Origin: Acidobacteriota bacterium
Lineage (GTDB): Bacteria > Acidobacteriota > Vicinamibacteria > Vicinamibacterales > Fen-181
Assembly (NCBI GenBank): GCA_003170135.1
Contig: PMZR01000068.1
Location: 1 to 64,000, forward strand
Direction of reading: 5' to 3'
DNA length: 64,000 bases
Shown in pieces: positions 20,363 to 28,676 of this stretch (position 1 is its first letter; each line of letters opens with the position of its first letter). Made by a program: the position numbers and the translations under genes. The notes beneath the pieces are model-generated. The model did no database searches and was not told the origin of the DNA. It saw only the letters and a list, made by a program, of their open reading frames with translations.

Positions 20363-20383
20363 GCGCGACGGCCGGCGTCGCGC
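20363..20383. repeat. perfect 8-bp inverted repeat between purD and rpsU
   Basis: GCGCGACG and CGTCGCGC flank a 5-nt loop in the divergent purD/rpsU intergenic space. It could be an operator or an RNA hairpin in either leader. There is no T-run, so it is not a terminator. Confidence 0.5.
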
Positions 20384-20526
20384 ACAATTAGTGATTTCGA
20401 CCTCTACTTTACGCCTGGAATGACCGTTTACCTGTGGTAGCCTAGCATATTCCGTTCGTGGAGACGGACGTCCGTCTCCGAACGCCGCAGGTGCCAGCCG
20501 GGCCGGTAAAGGGGGTGTTCAAGGGC

Positions 20527-20724
20527 GTGGCTGAAGTCAAAATACAGGAAGGCGAGTCGATCGAAAGCGCCCTTCGCCGCTTCAAGCGGAAGGTCCAGCA
20601 GGAAGATATCATCAAAGATATCAAGAAACACTCGTTTTACCTGAAGCCAGGGGACAAGCGCCGAGCGAAACAGGCGCTGGCGCGCAAGCGCAGCCGGAAG
20701 AAACTCCGGCGCGAGATGGAATAG
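20527..20724 (+). CDS. rpsU: 30S ribosomal protein S21
   Basis: Small basic ribosomal protein of 65 aa from the GTG at 20527 (V-AEVKIQEGESIESALRRFKRKVQQ). It has the usual S21 core and a C-terminal lysine/arginine tail ending KRSRKKLRREME. An ATG at 20458 would add 23 residues absent from the family. An AAAGGGGG run about 10 nt upstream of the GTG serves as ribosome-binding site. It is followed after 30 nt by the zinc-ribbon gene and probably shares its transcript. Confidence 0.93.
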   Translation: MAEVKIQEGESIESALRRFKRKVQQEDIIKDIKKHSFYLKPGDKRRAKQALARKRSRKKLRREME

Positions 20725-20754
20725 GGACACGGGTAACGCAAGGGGTAACGACCG

Positions 20755-21063
20755 ATGGAGTTCCAAGACAAGGCCCTGCACTGCGTGGACTGTGGTGCCG
20801 AGTTCGTGTGGACCGCCGGGGAGCAGCTGTTCTTCGCGGACAAGAACTTCAAGAACGAGCCCAAGCGCTGCAAGGCCTGCAAGTCAAAGCGGGCCAATCG
20901 TCCGATGACGGCATCGCCCGTTCGTGAACGGGTGGAAACGCAGACCGCGTGTTCGGCCTGCGGCAAAGTCACCACCGTTCCTTTCAAGCCGACCCAGGGG
21001 CGCCCGGTGTTCTGCCGGGAATGCTTCCAGCAGCGCAAGTTCGCGGGAGCCGGTGGGGTCTAG
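20755..21063 (+). CDS. small double zinc-ribbon protein
   Basis: Protein of 102 aa with two Cys4 knuckle pairs: CVDCGAEF…CKACKSKR in the N-terminal half (the zinc-ribbon often annotated zf-trcl) and CSACGK…CRECF in the C-terminal half. Relatives are widespread small proteins of unknown function found near translation and stress genes. The arrangement rpsU, zinc ribbon and then a strong terminator suggests a two-gene unit. RNA binding is possible but not shown by sequence. Confidence 0.85.
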   Translation: MEFQDKALHCVDCGAEFVWTAGEQLFFADKNFKNEPKRCKACKSKRANRPMTASPVRERVETQTACSACGKVTTVPFKPTQGRPVFCRECFQQRKFAGAGGV

Positions 21064-21089
21064 TCTTCAACTCGCATGCAGAATTGAGA

Positions 21090-21117
21090 GGGGCCGCCCG
21101 TGCGGCCCCTTTTTTTT
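21090..21117 (+). terminator. Rho-independent terminator after the rpsU-zinc ribbon unit
   Basis: GGGGCCGC and GCGGCCCC pair as an 8-bp stem with a 4-nt loop, followed by eight T residues. It is placed 27 nt after the zinc-ribbon stop. Confidence 0.92.
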
Positions 21118-21162
21118 GGCCGTGTCCGGGGTTGTGCCGCGCCGCCGCGGTGTCGGTCCACG

Positions 21163-21192
21163 TTGACGCATTTTCGAGCCCTACGCTAATAT
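21163..21192 (+). promoter_or_regulatory. promoter of the STAS-protein gene
   Basis: -35 TTGACG (21163-21168), an 18-nt spacer and -10 TAATAT (21187-21192). The predicted transcript starts near 21199 and has a leader of about 65 nt with a good ribosome-binding site. It directly follows the terminator at 21090-21117. Confidence 0.75.
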
Positions 21193-21265
21193 GAAGGTCC
21201 CTGTACGGGCATCCGCGCGCCGGAGTGCGCGTGGTCAGCCGATTAAGGCGGGAGGAGAACGGGCG

Positions 21266-21613
21266 ATGCAGATCCACGAGCGTGAAGTCAACGATGTTAC
21301 GATCCTCGACATTCACGGCAAGCTGACGCTCGGCGAGGGCGACGAGCTGCTGCGTGACAAGGTGAACAGCCTGGTTCACCAGGGGCGGAAGAAGATCATC
21401 CTGAACCTCGCGGAAGTGCCCTATATCGACAGCGCGGGCCTGGGCGAGATCGTCCGCACGTATACGACGGTGAGCCGCCAGGGCGGAAGCCTGAAGCTGC
21501 TCAACCTGACCAAGCGGATTCAGGATCTGCTGTCGATCACGAAACTGCTGACGGTGTTCGAGACCTTCGAAAATGAGAAGGATGCCGTCAAGAGTTTCCC
21601 GGCCAACGTCTGA
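21266..21613 (+). CDS. STAS-domain anti-sigma factor antagonist
   Basis: Protein of 115 aa with the full SpoIIAA/RsbV fold: VTILDIHGKLTLGEGD, KIILNLAEVPYIDSAGLGEIV and a C-terminal helix. The phosphorylatable serine is in YIDSAGLG. Such proteins release a sigma factor from its anti-sigma kinase when unphosphorylated. No kinase or phosphatase partner is nearby. The start is the ATG at 21266, preceded by GGGAGGAG; an ATG at 21191 lies within the -10 element and is excluded. Confidence 0.92.
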   Translation: MQIHEREVNDVTILDIHGKLTLGEGDELLRDKVNSLVHQGRKKIILNLAEVPYIDSAGLGEIVRTYTTVSRQGGSLKLLNLTKRIQDLLSITKLLTVFETFENEKDAVKSFPANV

Positions 21614-21638
21614 CGCGCCTTCCCCCTCATCGCGCTAC

Positions 21639-22613
21639 ATGGCGCGCCCGCCTGCCCCAGCAGTCGTGATGCCGGTCGCCCCCCAGCCGGGGGGCGCGTC
21701 CGGCCGTTCTCTGCCCGCCGCCCTGCTGGCCTCGTTGCGGCCCGAGCAATGGACGAAGAATGGCGTCGTCTTCGCCGGCCTGCTGTTCGGCGCGGGCGAG
21801 TCGGCGCGGCGCGCGCAATTGCTGACGGCCGGGGCGATCGGGCGCGTCGTGCTGGCGTTCGTGGTGTTCTGCGGGCTGTCCGGGGTCGTCTACCTCGTCA
21901 ACGACGTCCTGGATCGCGAAGGCGACCGGCGTCACCCGTTGAAGGCGCGGCGGCCGATCGCGTGCGGCGATCTCTCGCCGGCAGCCGCGCTGGCCGCCGC
22001 TGCCGTGATCACCAGCGCCTCGCTCGGCCTCGCGTTCGCGCTCGGCACCCGGTTCGGCATCGTGGCCGCGGTGTACGTCGCGTTGCTCGGCGCGTATTCG
22101 ATGCGACTGAAGCACGTCGTCATTCTCGACGTCATCACGCTCGCCGTCGGCTTCGTCCTGCGCGCGGCTGCAGGGGCGATCGTCATCGACGTGCCGATCA
22201 GCCACTGGCTGCTCGTGTGCACGATCCTGGGCGCCCTGTTCCTGGCGCTCAGCAAGCGCCGCCACGAACTCGTGCTGCTGGCCGACGGCGCGGCCGAGCA
22301 TCGCCGCATCCTGGGCGAATACAGTCCGTACCTGCTCGATCAGATGATCGGCGTGGTCACCGCGTCCACCTTGATTGCCTACATCTTCTATACGATCAGC
22401 CCCGAGACGCAGGTGAAGTTCCACACGGAATGGCTCGGCCTCACCATCCCGTTCCCGCTGTACGGGATCTTCCGGTATCTCTACCTCGTGCATCGCAAGG
22501 AAGGCGGCGGGAGCCCCACCACGATGCTCATGAACGACCGGCCGCTGCTCGTGTGCGTGGCGCTGTGGGCGATCGCGGTCATCGTGATCGTCTATCGGCC
22601 GTTCGGGATGTGA
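21639..22613 (+). CDS. UbiA-family prenyltransferase (decaprenyl-phosphate phosphoribosyltransferase-like)
   Basis: Polytopic membrane protein of about 324 aa with eight to nine helices. The first aspartate motif NDVLDREGDRRHPLKARRPIA and the N-terminal LRPEQWTKNGVVFAGLLFG match the group containing decaprenyl-phosphate 5-phosphoribosyltransferase, which starts arabinan donor synthesis in mycobacteria. Here the acceptor lipid may differ. The start is uncertain: ATG 21639 avoids overlap with the STAS gene; ATG 21669 is an alternative. It leads a cluster of glycosyltransferases, so a polyprenyl-linked sugar donor for an envelope glycan is a reasonable inference. Confidence 0.82.
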   Translation: MARPPAPAVVMPVAPQPGGASGRSLPAALLASLRPEQWTKNGVVFAGLLFGAGESARRAQLLTAGAIGRVVLAFVVFCGLSGVVYLVNDVLDREGDRRHPLKARRPIACGDLSPAAALAAAAVITSASLGLAFALGTRFGIVAAVYVALLGAYSMRLKHVVILDVITLAVGFVLRAAAGAIVIDVPISHWLLVCTILGALFLALSKRRHELVLLADGAAEHRRILGEYSPYLLDQMIGVVTASTLIAYIFYTISPETQVKFHTEWLGLTIPFPLYGIFRYLYLVHRKEGGGSPTTMLMNDRPLLVCVALWAIAVIVIVYRPFGM

Positions 22614-22622
22614 TGGCTCGCC

Positions 22623-23528
22623 ATGTCAGATTTCAGCATTCGATCCGACTCGGTGAACGTCGAAGAGATCATGGGACAGATCCGCGCCCGCATCCGCGAC
22701 AAGCGCGGCGTGGACTACACCGAGCAGGAGATCCGGGAACTGGCCGACGCGAAGCTGGAGAAGTTCCTCGATCCCACCAAGGTGCGCTCCGATCTGCTCG
22801 ACGAGTACCGGCAGCTGCAGCGGCAGCAGATGAGCTCGAACATCGAACTCGACGAGGAGACGCTGTTCGGCTCGCCACGACCGTTCGTCCGGCGCATCCG
22901 ACGGTGGCTGCGGCCGGTGCTGAAGCTGTTCCTGAATCCCCTGCCCCTGATGCGCGTGTCGCGCGTGAACGACACGATGGTGCGGCACGGCGAGCTCTTC
23001 TACGAACTCGTCCACAACCTCGTCATCGAGACCACGCGACTGGGCATCGAGGTGAAGACGCTCAAGATGCGCGTCGAATCGCTGTCGAGCCGGCTGGACT
23101 TCGATGAGCGGCGCGGCCGGGCGCTGGAGGGCGTGGTGCAGTACCGCCCGCCGGCGCCGGTCCAGGAGGCTGCGCCGGCCGCCGACGAAGAGAGCGAAAC
23201 CGAGTCGAGCGCGGCCAGGAGCCGGCGACGGCGACGGCGGCGCGGCCGCCGCGGTGGCGGACCGCACGGCGGCGCCGAAGGAGTCTCGGTGACCGGCGAT
23301 CCAGGGCAGGCTGCGGGTGAGGACCAGTCCGAACCTCTGCCGGCACCGGAGGGTCAGCCACGCGATCGATCCGATGAGCAGCGGTCACCCGTCGGACACG
23401 CGCCGGATGTCACAACGGCCGGGACGCCCGCGCTGGCCGAACCGCGTCCGGGCGACGCCGGGCGCGCGCCAGAAGCGCCGCAGCGGGATGGGGACTCCGG
23501 CGATCCGAAGCCGGGCAGCTCGTCGTGA
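22623..23528 (+). CDS. coiled-coil protein with basic disordered tail, glycan-cluster associated
   Basis: Protein of 301 aa. The first ~60 residues (NVEEIMGQIRARIRDKRGVDYTEQEI) resemble a short helical module seen next to glycosyltransferases and methyltransferases in polysaccharide clusters. A middle region has a membrane-adjacent basic patch (RRIRRWLRPVLKLFLNPLP) and a helical stretch near residues 120-165. The last 110 residues are low complexity with an arginine run (RRRRRRRGRRGGG) and many Pro/Glu. No catalytic motif is visible. Its stop overlaps the next gene's GTG, so it is translationally coupled to the GT4 that follows. Function unknown. Confidence 0.7.
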   Translation: MSDFSIRSDSVNVEEIMGQIRARIRDKRGVDYTEQEIRELADAKLEKFLDPTKVRSDLLDEYRQLQRQQMSSNIELDEETLFGSPRPFVRRIRRWLRPVLKLFLNPLPLMRVSRVNDTMVRHGELFYELVHNLVIETTRLGIEVKTLKMRVESLSSRLDFDERRGRALEGVVQYRPPAPVQEAAPAADEESETESSAARSRRRRRRRGRRGGGPHGGAEGVSVTGDPGQAAGEDQSEPLPAPEGQPRDRSDEQRSPVGHAPDVTTAGTPALAEPRPGDAGRAPEAPQRDGDSGDPKPGSSS

Positions 23529-24904
23529 AGCTGGCCGTCGTCGTCCAGCGCTACGGGGCTGACATCAACGGCGGCGCCGAGTTGCACGCGCGTTACGTCG
23601 CGGAGCACCTGTCGCGGCACGCCGAGGTCGAGGTCCTCACCACCTGCGCCCGCGACTACGTCACCTGGCGCAACGAGATCCCGGCCGGCGTGGAGCGCGT
23701 CAACGGCCTCACCGTCCGCCGCTTCAGGGTGGATCACGAACGCAGCCCGCGCGCGTTCGGCCGCCACTCCGAGCGCGTGTTCGAGCACCGACATTCGCTG
23801 GCCGACGAGCTGGCGTGGCTCGATGCCGAAGGACCGACGAGCCGGGCGCTCGTGCGGCACGTGAGCGCGGCCCGGGCCGCCCACGACTACTTCATCTTCT
23901 TCAGCTATCGCTATTACCACGCGTACCACGGCGTGCGTGCGGTCCGGTCCCAGGCACTCCTCGTGCCGACGGCGGAGCGGGATCCGGCCATCGGGATGGG
24001 CCTCTTTCCACCGGTCTTCCGAAGCGCGCGCGCCGTCATGTACAACTCCCACGAAGAACGCGCGATGATCCACGCGGTCGCCGGCAACGCCGACGTGCCG
24101 GGCGTCATCGTCGGCGTCGGGTCCGACGTACCCGACAGCACGCAGCCGGAACGCTTCAGGCGGAAGTTCAACGTGCGGGGCCGCTTCGCGATCTACGTCG
24201 GCCGGATCGACGAGAACAAGGGGTGCAAGGAGCTGTTCGATTTCTTCCAGCGGTACTCGGCCAGGACGGAGGGCGACCTCACGCTGGCGCTCATCGGGAC
24301 CGCGCTCCTGCCGGTGCCCGGCCACCCGCGCATCCGGCACCTCGGCTTCCTGCCGGACGAAGACAAGTTCGACGCCATCGCTGCCGCGGACCTGCTCATC
24401 ATGCCCTCGTACTACGAAAGCCTGTCGATGGTGGCGCTCGAGGCGTGGGGCCTGGGCCGGCCGGTGCTCGCCAACGCGCGCTGCGACGTCCTGCGCGGGC
24501 AGTGCCTGCGGAGCAACGCCGGCTTGTACTACCAGAACTACGACGAGTTTGCCGCGGCGCTGTTGCGAATCGAGCGCGATCGCGGCCTGGCCGCCGCGCT
24601 GGGCCGCAACGGGCGCGAGTTCTTCTGCCGCCACTACCGCTGGCCCGTCATCGAAACCAAGTACCTGGACATGCTCCAGCGGCTGCGGGATGAGGACGCG
24701 GGCCGGGCGAAAGGCGGAGGCAAGAGGCGCGAGGCGAAAGGCGGGGGGCGGGAGGCGGCCATGGAGCCGCTGCCCGCCTGGTTCGCGCGACGACGGGAAA
24801 CGCTTCGGCCGGCCCGCCAGGTGATGAACGAACTGCCGCTTGGACCGACGGTCGGTCGCGATCGCGAGAGCCACGAGCCCGCGGCATCGAGGCTCACACC
24901 TTGA
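23525..24904 (+). CDS. GT4 glycosyltransferase, copy A
   Basis: Retaining GT-B glycosyltransferase of 459 aa. The N-domain starts KLAVVVQRYGADINGGAELHARYVAEHL; the C-domain has the donor-binding YVGRIDENKGCKELFDFF and the GT4 motif SYYESLSMVALEAWGLGRPVLAN with the E-x7-E glutamates. It begins with GTG overlapping the previous stop. Closest in the window is copy A' (27208-28494): both share QRYG..I.GGAE, CARDY.TW.NE and EG-rich motifs. The C-terminal tail after about residue 395 is basic and low complexity because a heptanucleotide array (24713-24758) is translated through. Sugar and acceptor are unknown. Confidence 0.88.
   Translation: MKLAVVVQRYGADINGGAELHARYVAEHLSRHAEVEVLTTCARDYVTWRNEIPAGVERVNGLTVRRFRVDHERSPRAFGRHSERVFEHRHSLADELAWLDAEGPTSRALVRHVSAARAAHDYFIFFSYRYYHAYHGVRAVRSQALLVPTAERDPAIGMGLFPPVFRSARAVMYNSHEERAMIHAVAGNADVPGVIVGVGSDVPDSTQPERFRRKFNVRGRFAIYVGRIDENKGCKELFDFFQRYSARTEGDLTLALIGTALLPVPGHPRIRHLGFLPDEDKFDAIAAADLLIMPSYYESLSMVALEAWGLGRPVLANARCDVLRGQCLRSNAGLYYQNYDEFAAALLRIERDRGLAAALGRNGREFFCRHYRWPVIETKYLDMLQRLRDEDAGRAKGGGKRREAKGGGREAAMEPLPAWFARRRETLRPARQVMNELPLGPTVGRDRESHEPAASRLTP
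24713..24758. repeat. heptanucleotide array in the 3' end of GT4 copy A
   Basis: GGC triplets recur at 24713, 24719, 24726, 24733, 24740, 24747 and 24754, that is six then five times seven nt apart, with unit AGGCGNN. It is translated as a Lys/Gly/Arg-rich tail (AKGGGKRREAKGGG) between the GT fold and the last 40 residues. Confidence 0.75.
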
Positions 24905-26124
24905 AGATGTCATCGACGGGCGAGCGCGCGGCGCCAGCCGGCGTCCACCAGGTGCTGGCGACGCTCGGCTACGGCGACGCGATCGGACACGAGGTGCTCG
25001 GCATCCAGCGGGTGCTGCGCGCGGCCGGGTTCAAGTCCGACATCTTCGTCGAAACGGCCGATCCACGGGTGGAAGACCTGACGCGCGATTACCGGGAGAT
25101 GCCCGGCTGCAGCACGCCGGACGACATCCTCATCCATCATTTTTCGATCAAGTCCCGGGCCTCGCGCGTCGCGTTCGCGCTGCCGGGCCGGATGATCCTC
25201 ATCTACCACAACATCACGCCACCCGAGTACTTCGTGGACGTGCACGACGACCTGGTGGAGTTGTGCTACCTGGGGCGCCGCGAGCTGTCGGCCTACGCGC
25301 CGCGCGTGCAGCTCGCGCTCGGCGACTCCGAGTTCAACCGCCGGGAACTGGAGACCGCGGGGTTCACGCCGACGGGCGTGCTCCCGGTCGTCCCCGATTT
25401 CAGCCACCTGGATGTCGCGCCGAACCGGCTGACGGCCGGGAGCTTCGACGACGAATACGTGAACGTGCTGTTCGTGGGCCGGGTGGTCCCGAACAAGAAG
25501 ATCGAGGACGTGATCCGGTTGTTCGACGCGTACCAGCGTCATCACAACCGACGCTCGCGCCTGCTCATCGTCGGTTCCTTTGGCGGATTCGAGCATTACT
25601 ACGCCATGTTGCAGGAGTTCGTCGCGCGCCGCGGCGTCCGGAACGTGCATTTCACCGGGCACATCTCGAACGAGGAGCTGGCCGCCTGCTACGACGTCGC
25701 CGACGTGTTTCTGTGCGCGAGCGAGCACGAGGGGTTCTGCGTGCCACTGGTCGAGGCGTTCTACAAGCAGATTCCGGTGCTGGCGTTCGCCGCCTCGGCG
25801 GTGCCGGCCACGATGGACGGGGCGGGCATCCTGTACGACCGCAAGGACGAGATCCAGGTGGCCGCCCTGATCGACGCCATCGTCGATGGGGAGGCGCTGA
25901 GGACGCGAATCATCGACGGCCAGAACGCCGCGCTCGATCGGCTGCGGCAGAAGGACTTCGCCGGCTCCCTGCTCCACTTCGTCGCGCAGGTGCGCAGCGC
26001 GCCGCCTGCGGCGGCGGCCGTGACCGCGGATTTCTGGCGGCAGTTCGACCAGGCGGAACGCCTCGAGCAGCTCCGGCTGTGCCGGCCGTCGATTTACCGA
26101 GCGCTGCCGGAGGAGAAGGGTTAG
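24901..26124 (+). CDS. GT4 glycosyltransferase, copy B
   Basis: GT-B glycosyltransferase of about 407 aa. The N-domain has LATLGYGDAIGHEVLGIQRVLRAAG and a central YHNITPPEYF; the C-domain has VLFVGRVVPNKKIEDVIRLF and the donor motif SEHEGFCVPLVEAFYKQIPVLAF. The start is either TTG 24901 (overlapping the previous stop) or ATG 24907. The final ~50 residues are an extension (VRSAPPAAAAVTADFWRQFDQAERLEQL) absent from copy B'. It forms a paralogous pair with the next gene. The product is unknown. Confidence 0.87.
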   Translation: MKMSSTGERAAPAGVHQVLATLGYGDAIGHEVLGIQRVLRAAGFKSDIFVETADPRVEDLTRDYREMPGCSTPDDILIHHFSIKSRASRVAFALPGRMILIYHNITPPEYFVDVHDDLVELCYLGRRELSAYAPRVQLALGDSEFNRRELETAGFTPTGVLPVVPDFSHLDVAPNRLTAGSFDDEYVNVLFVGRVVPNKKIEDVIRLFDAYQRHHNRRSRLLIVGSFGGFEHYYAMLQEFVARRGVRNVHFTGHISNEELAACYDVADVFLCASEHEGFCVPLVEAFYKQIPVLAFAASAVPATMDGAGILYDRKDEIQVAALIDAIVDGEALRTRIIDGQNAALDRLRQKDFAGSLLHFVAQVRSAPPAAAAVTADFWRQFDQAERLEQLRLCRPSIYRALPEEKG

Positions 26125-26129
26125 GGCCC

Positions 26130-27194
26130 ATGGTGATCAACCAGTGGGTTCCGGCCGCGCATCGTGGGGATGCGATCGGCGACAGCGCGCGGCGCGTCCG
26201 GACGCTGCTGCGTCGCATGGGCCATGCCTCCGATCTCTTCGCGATCACGATCGACGATGACCTGGCGGGCGACGTCCGGCCGTTCGCGGACCCGGACGCA
26301 CGGCGCGGCGACCTGACCATCTTCCACTTCGCCCTGCCGTCGCCGATGACCGAGGCGTTCGCCACGCTGCCGGCCGGCCGCATCCTGCAGTACCACAACA
26401 TCACGCCGGCGTATTTCTTCGCGCCCTACGAGCCGGCGCTCTTCCGTCTGGCCGCGCTCGGCCGGCGGGAACTCGGCACGCTGGCAGGCCGGGTGGATCT
26501 GGCACTTGGCGATTCCGAGTACAACCGGCAGGAGCTCGAGCGCATGGGCTTTCGGCGCACGGGCGTGATGCCGATTGCGATCGACTTCGACCGGCTGACG
26601 AGCGCGCCGCCGTGTCCGGCGCTCGAGAAGATCCTCGACGACGGCCTGACCAACATCCTGTTCGTCGGCCGTCTCGCGCCGAACAAGCGGATCGAAGACC
26701 ACATCCGGCTGGCCGAGCACTACAAGCGCTACGTCGACAGCTTCTACCGCTTCATTTTTGTCGGCCGGTACGACGGCGTCCCGCGCTACTATTCCATGGT
26801 GCGCGCGCTCGTCGCGCAGTACAAGATGCTCCCCGACAGGTTCCTGTTCGTCGGGGCCGTGCCCGATTGCGAGCTGGCCGCCTACTATCGCGCCGCGTCC
26901 GCGTACGTGTCACTGAGCGAGCACGAGGGGTTCTGCGTCCCGCTCGTCGAAGCCATGGCGATGGACGTGCCGGTCCTCGCGTTCTCGGCCGGCGCCGTGC
27001 CGGAAACACTGGGCGGAGCAGGCGTCCTGTTCGCGCCCAAGGACCTGGAGCACGCGGCCGAGCTGCTGGGCATGCTCGTCTACGAAGATCGGGTCCGGGC
27101 GCCAATCCTCGAGGGCCAGCGGCGCCGCGTCAACGACTTCGGCGACGTGGCGATCGCGCACGCTCTCGCGAAAACACTCCACGAGCTACCCTGA
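26130..27194 (+). CDS. GT4 glycosyltransferase, copy B'
   Basis: GT-B glycosyltransferase of 354 aa. MVINQWVPAAHRGDAIGDSARRVR aligns with the start of copy B. It shares YHNITPAYFFAPY, ALGDSEYNRQELERMGF, ILFVGRLAPNKRIEDHIRL and SEHEGFCVPLVEAMAMDVPVLAF with it. The start is ATG 26130, 5 nt after the copy B stop, preceded by GGAGGAGAAGGG. Upstream open frame before this ATG is only a shadow of copy B in another frame. It was probably produced by tandem duplication. Confidence 0.87.
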   Translation: MVINQWVPAAHRGDAIGDSARRVRTLLRRMGHASDLFAITIDDDLAGDVRPFADPDARRGDLTIFHFALPSPMTEAFATLPAGRILQYHNITPAYFFAPYEPALFRLAALGRRELGTLAGRVDLALGDSEYNRQELERMGFRRTGVMPIAIDFDRLTSAPPCPALEKILDDGLTNILFVGRLAPNKRIEDHIRLAEHYKRYVDSFYRFIFVGRYDGVPRYYSMVRALVAQYKMLPDRFLFVGAVPDCELAAYYRAASAYVSLSEHEGFCVPLVEAMAMDVPVLAFSAGAVPETLGGAGVLFAPKDLEHAAELLGMLVYEDRVRAPILEGQRRRVNDFGDVAIAHALAKTLHELP

Positions 27195-27207
27195 ACTGGC
27201 TACTGCC

Positions 27208-28494
27208 TTGAAACTCGCCTTCATCGTCCAACGCTACGGCACGGAGATCCTCGGGGGCGCCGAGTACCTGTGCCGGCTGATCGCCGAGCGACAGTCCTCG
27301 CACCACCAGGTGGACGTCCTGACCACGTGTGCGCGCGACTACATCACGTGGAAGAACGAATACCCGGAGGGCACCGACCGGGTACGCGGCGTGACCGTCC
27401 GCCGTTTCGCGAACGCGCAGCCGCGCAATATCGCGTCGTTCAACCAGTACTCCGACTGGATCTACCATCATCCGCACGACGCGGCCGACGAGATGGAGTG
27501 GCTGAAGCAGCAGGGCCCGTGGTGTCCCTCGCTCATCGATCACCTCGAGCGCCACCACGGCGACTACGACGCGTTGATTTTCTTTACGTACCTGTACGCG
27601 CCGACCGTGCTCGGTCTTCGCATCGCTCCGGCACGCAGCATCCTGGTGCCCACGGCCCACGACGAGCCGCCCATCCGTCTCGGCATCTTCAAGGACGTGT
27701 TCCGCCTCCCGGCCGGACTCGCCTACAACACCGACGCCGAGCGCCGTTTCGTCAAGGCGACCTTCGAAACGGGAGCCGTCGTCGAGGAGACCATCGGCTG
27801 CGGCGTCGATCTGCCGCAGCACCATGCCTACCCGCGCGACCAGCGGCCCGACACCGACGGAGACCGGCGGGCGCCCGGCGATGACGAGGAGGCGGGAACT
27901 GACGGGCCGGCCGAGACGGGGCGGTACCGGTCGCCGCTGACGGAGCGGGGCGCGATCTTCCGGCGACGGCACCGGCTCCACGGTCCGTTCGTGCTCTACG
28001 GCGGCCGCATCGACAAGGGCAAGGGCTGCGAGGAGCTGATCGAGTACTTCAGCACCTACGTCCAGGAAGGCGGCGAGGCGTCGCTGGCCCTGATGGGCGT
28101 GAAGCTGATGCCGCTGCCCGAGGAGCCGTTCATCAACTTCGCCGGCATGTTGTCGGAGCGGGAGCGGCTGCAGGCGCTCGAGGCCGCCACGGTGGTCGCG
28201 GTCCCCTCGCCCTACGAAAGCCTGTCGCTGCTGGCGCTCGAATCGTTCGCCGTCGGCACGCCCATCCTCGCCAACGCGCGCAGCGAGGTGCTCGTGGATC
28301 ACTGCGTGCGCAGCAACGCCGGCCTCTATTACGCGGACCGCGACGAATTCGTCGAGTGCCTGAAGTTGCTGCTCATCGACGAGCGGCTGCGCGTCGCCAT
28401 GGGACGCAACGGCCGCGACTACGTCCGCCGGAACTATCGCTGGGACGTGGTGCTCGCGAAATACGAGCGGATGCTCGGAAGGCTGAGGAAATGA
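27208..28494 (+). CDS. GT4 glycosyltransferase, copy A'
   Basis: GT-B glycosyltransferase of 428 aa starting at TTG 27208, 13 nt after copy B'. The N-domain KLAFIVQRYGTEILGGAEYLCRL and TTCARDYITWKNE parallel copy A. The C-domain has LYGGRIDKGKGCEELIEYF and SPYESLSLLALESFAVGTPILAN. Between the two Rossmann domains, about residues 208-250, lies a charged linker (RPDTDGDRRAPGDDEEAGT) that copy A lacks. It is the last gene of the glycan cluster; the next gene converges. Donor and acceptor are unknown. Confidence 0.87.
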   Translation: MKLAFIVQRYGTEILGGAEYLCRLIAERQSSHHQVDVLTTCARDYITWKNEYPEGTDRVRGVTVRRFANAQPRNIASFNQYSDWIYHHPHDAADEMEWLKQQGPWCPSLIDHLERHHGDYDALIFFTYLYAPTVLGLRIAPARSILVPTAHDEPPIRLGIFKDVFRLPAGLAYNTDAERRFVKATFETGAVVEETIGCGVDLPQHHAYPRDQRPDTDGDRRAPGDDEEAGTDGPAETGRYRSPLTERGAIFRRRHRLHGPFVLYGGRIDKGKGCEELIEYFSTYVQEGGEASLALMGVKLMPLPEEPFINFAGMLSERERLQALEAATVVAVPSPYESLSLLALESFAVGTPILANARSEVLVDHCVRSNAGLYYADRDEFVECLKLLLIDERLRVAMGRNGRDYVRRNYRWDVVLAKYERMLGRLRK

Positions 28495-28676
28495 ATCGCC
28501 GTCGGCGGTGAGTCGCGGGCAGTGGAAACAAACGAGCGGAGGACGCGGAACGTCTGACGCGGACCTCGGAACAGAAGACCCCATCCTCCCCGGCTTCCAT
28601 TCCTTGCTCGACGTCCTCGGTTACCGTCCTCCGCTCAGGGCTCTCGGCCAGGGCCAGAGCCGAAACGTACCATCCG

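Noticed and set aside
24840-26129. A 784-codon open frame running through GT4 copy B into copy B'
   Set aside because: Its first part is an Arg/Pro/Ala-rich shadow of copy B in another frame; the real protein begins at ATG 26130 with a ribosome-binding site and full similarity to copy B.
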